Shown one piece after another: positions 24,201 through 30,200 of a DNA stretch of 64,000 bases. The DNA is from Phocoena phocoena. Taxonomy: Eukaryota; Chordata; Mammalia; Artiodactyla; Phocoenidae. Numbering within the stretch: the stretch's first letter is position 1; every line of letters starts with the position of its first letter. The stretch lies in contig NC_089225.1 in assembly GCF_963924675.1 (NCBI RefSeq), positions 108,576,313 through 108,640,312 of the forward strand, in the 5' to 3' direction. The translations under genes and the position numbers were made by a program. The notes beneath the pieces were generated by a model, which did not search any database, was not told where the DNA came from, and saw only the letters and a program-made list of their open reading frames with translations.

Positions 24201-27200
24201 GGCAAAGCACGTGCTCGGGGCCCCAAGCAGGGACACCACTCCCACCCCTGGTGTGACACAGTGGCTACAGCTCTGGGCCTTGTGCTGAGCCCCAACTCCC
24301 CTGCTTGCTGTCTGGGCCACCCTGGGCAGATAACTGGAGCTGTCTTGAGAACCTCAGTTTTCCCGTCTGTAAAGTGTGGGAGCGACAGCTCCTCAGAGAG
24401 AGGTGTTGAGGGTTATGTGAGACAGTCCATGTAAAATGTGGTGCCTGGCACACAGTAAGTGCTCCAGAAATGTCAGCTGTTACCTTCAAAATTATCATTA
24501 GCTCGTGTAGAGCCCTGAGCATATGAACTGAGTGCCCCAGCTGGCTCCACGAATGATGGAAAGGTCGTTTATGCATTTCCATCAGGAAAGGTAAAAACAG
24601 GAGGTCCTGAGGGCTACAGAGGTCAGTTCAATTTAAATGAAAATAAGCACTGATATGCTGACTCCGCTCAGAGAACCATGGCCGAACTGAGCCAGCAGAT
24701 CTAGTAAAAACTAGAACGAAGCTTCTACGTCAAATAGCCCTGTCACTCCTCACCATCCTCCGGGGCTTCCATTCCCAGCGGTGTGTCTGCTGGTGAGCCC
24801 TGAGGGTTTGGGGTAGGAGCTGCCACCCAGGCTCGGGCCCTTCGCTGCCATCTCTCCCTCCACCCCTGTGTGTTCCAAGGCCCCAGCCATCAGCTCCAGG
24901 TGATGCCATCGAGAAGAGCTCTCGCGTTTGCCCTCCCTGCCCCCGTAGCTCCGAGACGAACAGCGGGGTCAGCGAGCATTGGGCAGAAAGCAGGATCTTG
25001 GGAGTCAAAGGATTTTCTGAGGATGATTTGCCAGTTGGTGTGTTAGATTCTAAAGCACATCTGTGATGCTCTGGGAGAGGGCCGAGCAGGGAGATTGATG
25101 CCCTAGATCCGTGAACTCGAGGGCAAAGGAATCACGACATCCACAGCGGCGCACTGCCGTTTGTAACGATCTTTTGTGGTTCATGGAGTATTTTATAAAC
25201 ATGCCAGTCTCTCCATGCTTTTGTGAGGAAGGTGAATTTATACTCATTTCACAGATAAGGAAATTGAGGTTCCACCAGAATGAGAGCTTCAGCCAAGGTC
25301 ACCGGGTCAGTTAATGGCAGAGCAAAGCCCACCCCAAATCCCGAGCCCCCCTTTCACCCAGCGTCAGGGCTGCCTTCCAGCGCACTGCCCCAGACAGTGA
25401 GGACACAGCAGAGCCTGGATGACGCAGTGGGGAGAGGTGGGGTTGATTCTCCCGGTTTTCGCTTCCCGCTTCTCCCCTCCCTGCATTCTTCTGTTTTTCT
25501 TTTCTGTTTGAGCAGCATAAAGGAGGGCATAGACAAGACCATCATGGGGATCCTGGTGTCTTACCAGATCAAGGTGAAGCTCACGGTGTCAGGGTGAGTG
25601 TCCAGCTCCAGCACTCTGCCTGCTCTATCTTGGCCATCAGTAGTCTGAATGGTTTCATTCCTGAGTGACTGGGAGACAGAAAGCAAGAAAAGTCCACAAA
25701 TTCTATCGATTACATAGCAGAGTTTTAGAGAGATTCTATTTGTCTAGTTTCACAATTCTACCTGATATAACATTACGGGGGGAAAAGGTAGAAAAGCAGA
25801 CTACGAAACACGTGCACTATTGGTACCACTTGGCAAAAATGGGTGTGCCTGTGCTCACGTGTGGAAGCTGATATAAAACAGGAGAATCAGTTGAGCGTCT
25901 GATTGTACTTTGGAAAAGACTGGCGGCTGTGAAATGAACTCGCAGGGCATCCTGGTTCACCTGCCTCTCAGGAGGCATCCATCCATGACGGAAAGGGCCT
26001 GCCTTTCCTCCCCAGTGAGCAATCACAGGACTGGGGAGTCTCCTTTCCATACAAGAGCATGACTGTCTCGGAGTTCTGAGGAAATGTTTTCCCATCTTTT
26101 TTGAAATCAATTTCTTTCCATTTAAAAATCTTATCAGAAGGCAAAAACTCGACTTCTCATTTTCCTTTTCAAATTCCATTGCCAGAGGCTCTGGCCTTTT
26201 GCCTTGATCAGCCTTCGGTAGTTCAGCCATCAGAGCAAATCCATGTGTATATTCCATAGGGCTCAGTAGGTGAAGAGTTCCCCAAATTTTGGTTGGGGCA
26301 ACAAAGCAGAACGTGGGTTGATTCTGCAAATTTCGTTAACACAGTGTGTGTAGCTGTGTTTCTCAAAGTGTATAGTGTTTTCTTTCATCTTCTCTGAGAG
26401 GATCTAAAACAGGGTCGAGTGCAGCAGTCAAGGTAAGTGGGCAGCAGGTAGTTCACGTGACCTTTGTGGCCCAGAGAGAAATTCTGGACCGAGGTTTATT
26501 CTTGAACATTAGGGCTTGAACCTACGTAATTCCTCTTTTTAACTAACCCACTTGAGAAAGAGATGAAATCACAAGTAGAGAGGAATAGCTGAGTTGGCTG
26601 TTAGGGGTGCGAAGATCCTGAAAGCTGTGAGTGAGGAACATGGCGGGCACGTGTCCAGCCTCTGAATAACGGCAAGTAAGGTTGTGTTACCACTGTGGAG
26701 AGTCACCACAGCCCTGTTTGCTTTTGTGTTTCCTAGCCTTCTGGGAGACCTCACCTCCAGGTAAACCCCTTCATCTTCCTTCTCTGCTTGATTCTCTGCT
26801 TGATTCCAAGATATCAAAGGGGACAAACCGGGGCTTCAAAACAGTGACAGTGAAGTCTGGTTTCCCGGCTGTCATGCTCAGAGGTCTTAGGAGATGATGC
26901 CCCTAACACCCTGCAGACCTTGGCTGATAGGTGTGAGGTTGGGGATGTTCCTCTGAGACAGTAGCTGGGCCTGCACCTGGGCGAGGACACACACATACAC
27001 ACACACTCAGAAAACTGGCACACTCCTTGCAGCTGCCCGTGTGTGTGGGGGGGAGGGGTAATATACATAACGTGAAGTTCACCATTTTACCCTTTTAAAA
27101 GTGTACAGTTCAGTGGTATCAGGGACATTCACAGTGTTGTGCCTCTGTCACCACTCTCTAGCTCCTGTACACTTTTCCCATCCCAGAAGGAACCCCCTTA

Positions 27201-30200
27201 CCTATTAGCCGTCTCTTCCATTCTCCCCTCCCCCTCATCCCTGGCAACCACTAACCTGCTTTCTAGCTCTGTAGATTTGCCTAATCTGGACATGTTATAT
27301 GAATGGAATCAGGCAATATTTGTCCTTTTGTGGCTGGCTTCTTCCCTTGACATCATGTCTGCAAGGTCCATGTTGTAGCACGTGTCAGCACTTCATTCCT
27401 TCTTATGGCCGAGAAATACTCCATGGTATGGACGGACCACGTTTTGGTTGGTGGACATTTGGGTTGTTTCCACCTGTGGGCGATTGTGATTAGTGACAGC
27501 AGCCATTTAAATCATGCACAAAGAGGCAGCAGGTAAGACAAGTCTGAGGCAGGCACTGACCTTACATATTCCTTCACCGACTCTTCTCACCTCCCCTCAC
27601 ATGGAGCCCAGGCTGTGCCTTCTCTCCTAGACCCCAGCCATATTCGGGTCCGCCAGGAGCGCCTTAGCAGCAGAAGTGCTTTGACCGAAGCAGTAACCCC
27701 AGGGCGGGAGGTGATGGGTCCTGGGTGAAACAAGGAGTAACCCTTGTTTCCCACACCCCTTTCCATTCTTCCTGTGCCTAGATTTCCCTTCCATCCCTTC
27801 CTGACTCCTTGCCTTCCTTTTTTTAAAATTAATTAATTAATTAATTAATTTTCGGCTGCATTGGGTCTTTGTTGCGGTGCACGGGCTTCTCACTGCGGTG
27901 GCTTCTCTTGTTGCAGAGCACCGGCTCTAGGCGTGTGGGCTTCAGTAGTTGTAGCACGCGGGCTCAGTAGTTGTGGTGCACAGGTTTAGTTGCTCCGTGG
28001 CATGTGGGTTCTTCCCAGACCAGGGCTCAAACCCGTGTCCCCCGCATTGGCAGGCGGATTCTTAACCACTGCGCCACCAGGGAAGCCCTGTTGCCTTCCT
28101 TTTTTAATATAAATTCCAAGTCGCCTCGAAGCCCTTTAGCCTCTGGAGTTGGGTAGACCCTGCTCATCCCTGTTCTGCTCTCTGCAGAGGGACTGTGTGC
28201 GGCCTTAGCACAGATTTAACACGTAAAAAGTAGTTACATTTTGCAAAGGATATTTTCAAAACTATCCTTATTCTCCAGGATTTCACCTCTTCTCTACCCA
28301 TAATATCATGTCCCTGAAACTAATAACCAGGAGGAAGTGGGACCTAAAAATCCTAGCTGCCTCAGCCTCTCGCAAGTGGAGTTTCTAGACCACATTCCAG
28401 GGAATACATTTAAAATTCCTTCTTGACCACTTCCTGATTTCTGGTTTGTTTTGTTTTGACTCTCACTGAGTCCTCTTTCAGCTGGGGCCTGGGGACCTTT
28501 CACAAAGCTCTGCAACCCCAGCTCCCAGCTCTTGGCTGTGCATTTACAATTGTGTGCGTGTTCTCACCGCTCTGCATCCTTCTTTCTTTCTAGTGAAGTG
28601 GCCGCTGACGTGCCGTTCCGCCTCATGCACCCCCAGTCTCAGGACCCAGGTCAGTCTCGCGTTATCTTGCCTTTTTCTAGTCCTTTACCACTCACAGATT
28701 TATTACGTACTCACTGCTAGTCTTCCTTGACTGCATATCTGAGCACAGGCAGGGCCAGGTGGCCGAGGTTCCAGGCCACCTTCAAGTGCCTGGGCTCCCC
28801 CTCCCAGAAATGGGTGCTCGGCTACTAGGTCATGGGCCAGGTGGCTTGTCCACTTTCAGTGAGTGTGTGGAGGACGTAGCATCCCTGCTTGGGTGCGGGT
28901 TGTCTCGTTTGGTTTTATCAGGAATGATTTAAAAGCAGAAGCTTTGCTGTGAACAGACATGGATCCTTTTTTTTTTTTTTTTTTTTTAGTGTTTTTGTCC
29001 TTGTGATGAGAAGTCTTAGGATCTACTCTCTCTTTTTTTAAAAAAAATTTTTATTTATTTGGCTGCGCCTGGTCTTCGCTGCGGCATGTGGGATCTTTTA
29101 GTTGCGGCGTGCATGCGGGATCTAGTTCCCTGACTAGGTGATCGAACCCGGGCCACCTGCTTTGGGAGTGCGGAGTCTTAACCGTTAGACCCCCAGGGAA
29201 GTCCCCAGACCTGGATTTAGATTTAAATAAAATTTGAGTGAAAAGTAAATTTGACAGCCTGAGGCTTTTGCATTTCATTTGGAAGCATTAATAGGAATTT
29301 CGAAGATGATGCGTATTTCTGACAATGGCAATTATGATGAGAATACAGAAAATACTGGAAAAGAGAGTCAGGCTGGGTTCCTAATACCTTGGCTCCTTTG
29401 GATTGTAAATCCGTTGGCTCTTGTATGGATGTTAAAAGTAAATTAAGTAATGGTTGTACAGCTCTGTGAGCAAACTAAAACCCATGGGCCTGTACATGTA
29501 ATAGGTAAATTGTATGATATTTGAATTAGATCTTAATACAGCTCTTTTAAAAGGGATAAATGAAGCGGCAAAAATAATGTAGGTGCAATCTCAGAAATTC
29601 TGAGGAAAAAGTCTCCTCTGTGTGTTAAGGTGGCTTAGTTGGCAGGAAAGAAAAATGGACCTGTCTGGATGAGAACCCTCCCGAGTTATAGTAATTAAGA
29701 ACATTTTAAGTAAAAGTGGTATAAACAAGCAGGGTTTTTTTTTCTTATATTTTATAAAGAGCTTTTCTATGTTGATAATGAAATGGCATTTAAACATTAG
29801 AATAAGCCCCATATTCATTTTGGCTTTGTCTCAAAACTATTTTGTCTCAAAGTATCTCTTGCAAATATTTTAGATTCAAATACTCAAAACTTTTGGAAGT
29901 TTGACAAAAACTTCCCTTGGGGGAAAAATACAGTCTAACCATATTTTTTTTTATTCATTTATGCTTGTATCATTAAAATACTATTTTTAACTATGTGAGA
30001 TTGAGACACATTCTGGTCCCTTTCAAGGACATTCTAAAAGGCTATTTTAAAACTATGACCGGAGGAGATGTCATAGTTTGTGTCAGATCATTTTCTGGCC
30101 CATGAACAGACTTTATGACTTCACTTGGGGGAAGTGGAGTTATTCCTTTTCTGAGTATGACATTTTCATGTTCCAGTCATTATGGCCCTCATGTTGAACA

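Larger units (their letters stand above)
24110..25515 (+). other. SAG: SAG intron 11
   Basis: The intron contains a MIR (about 24325-24480) and a MIR core in reverse (about 25215-25320). The rest is unrecognised unique sequence. Confidence 0.6.
26761..28593 (+). other. SAG: SAG intron 13
   Basis: The intron contains an L1 fragment in reverse (27057-27500) and a long CHR SINE in reverse (27823-28089). A CA-rich tract lies at about 26,990-27,007. Confidence 0.7.
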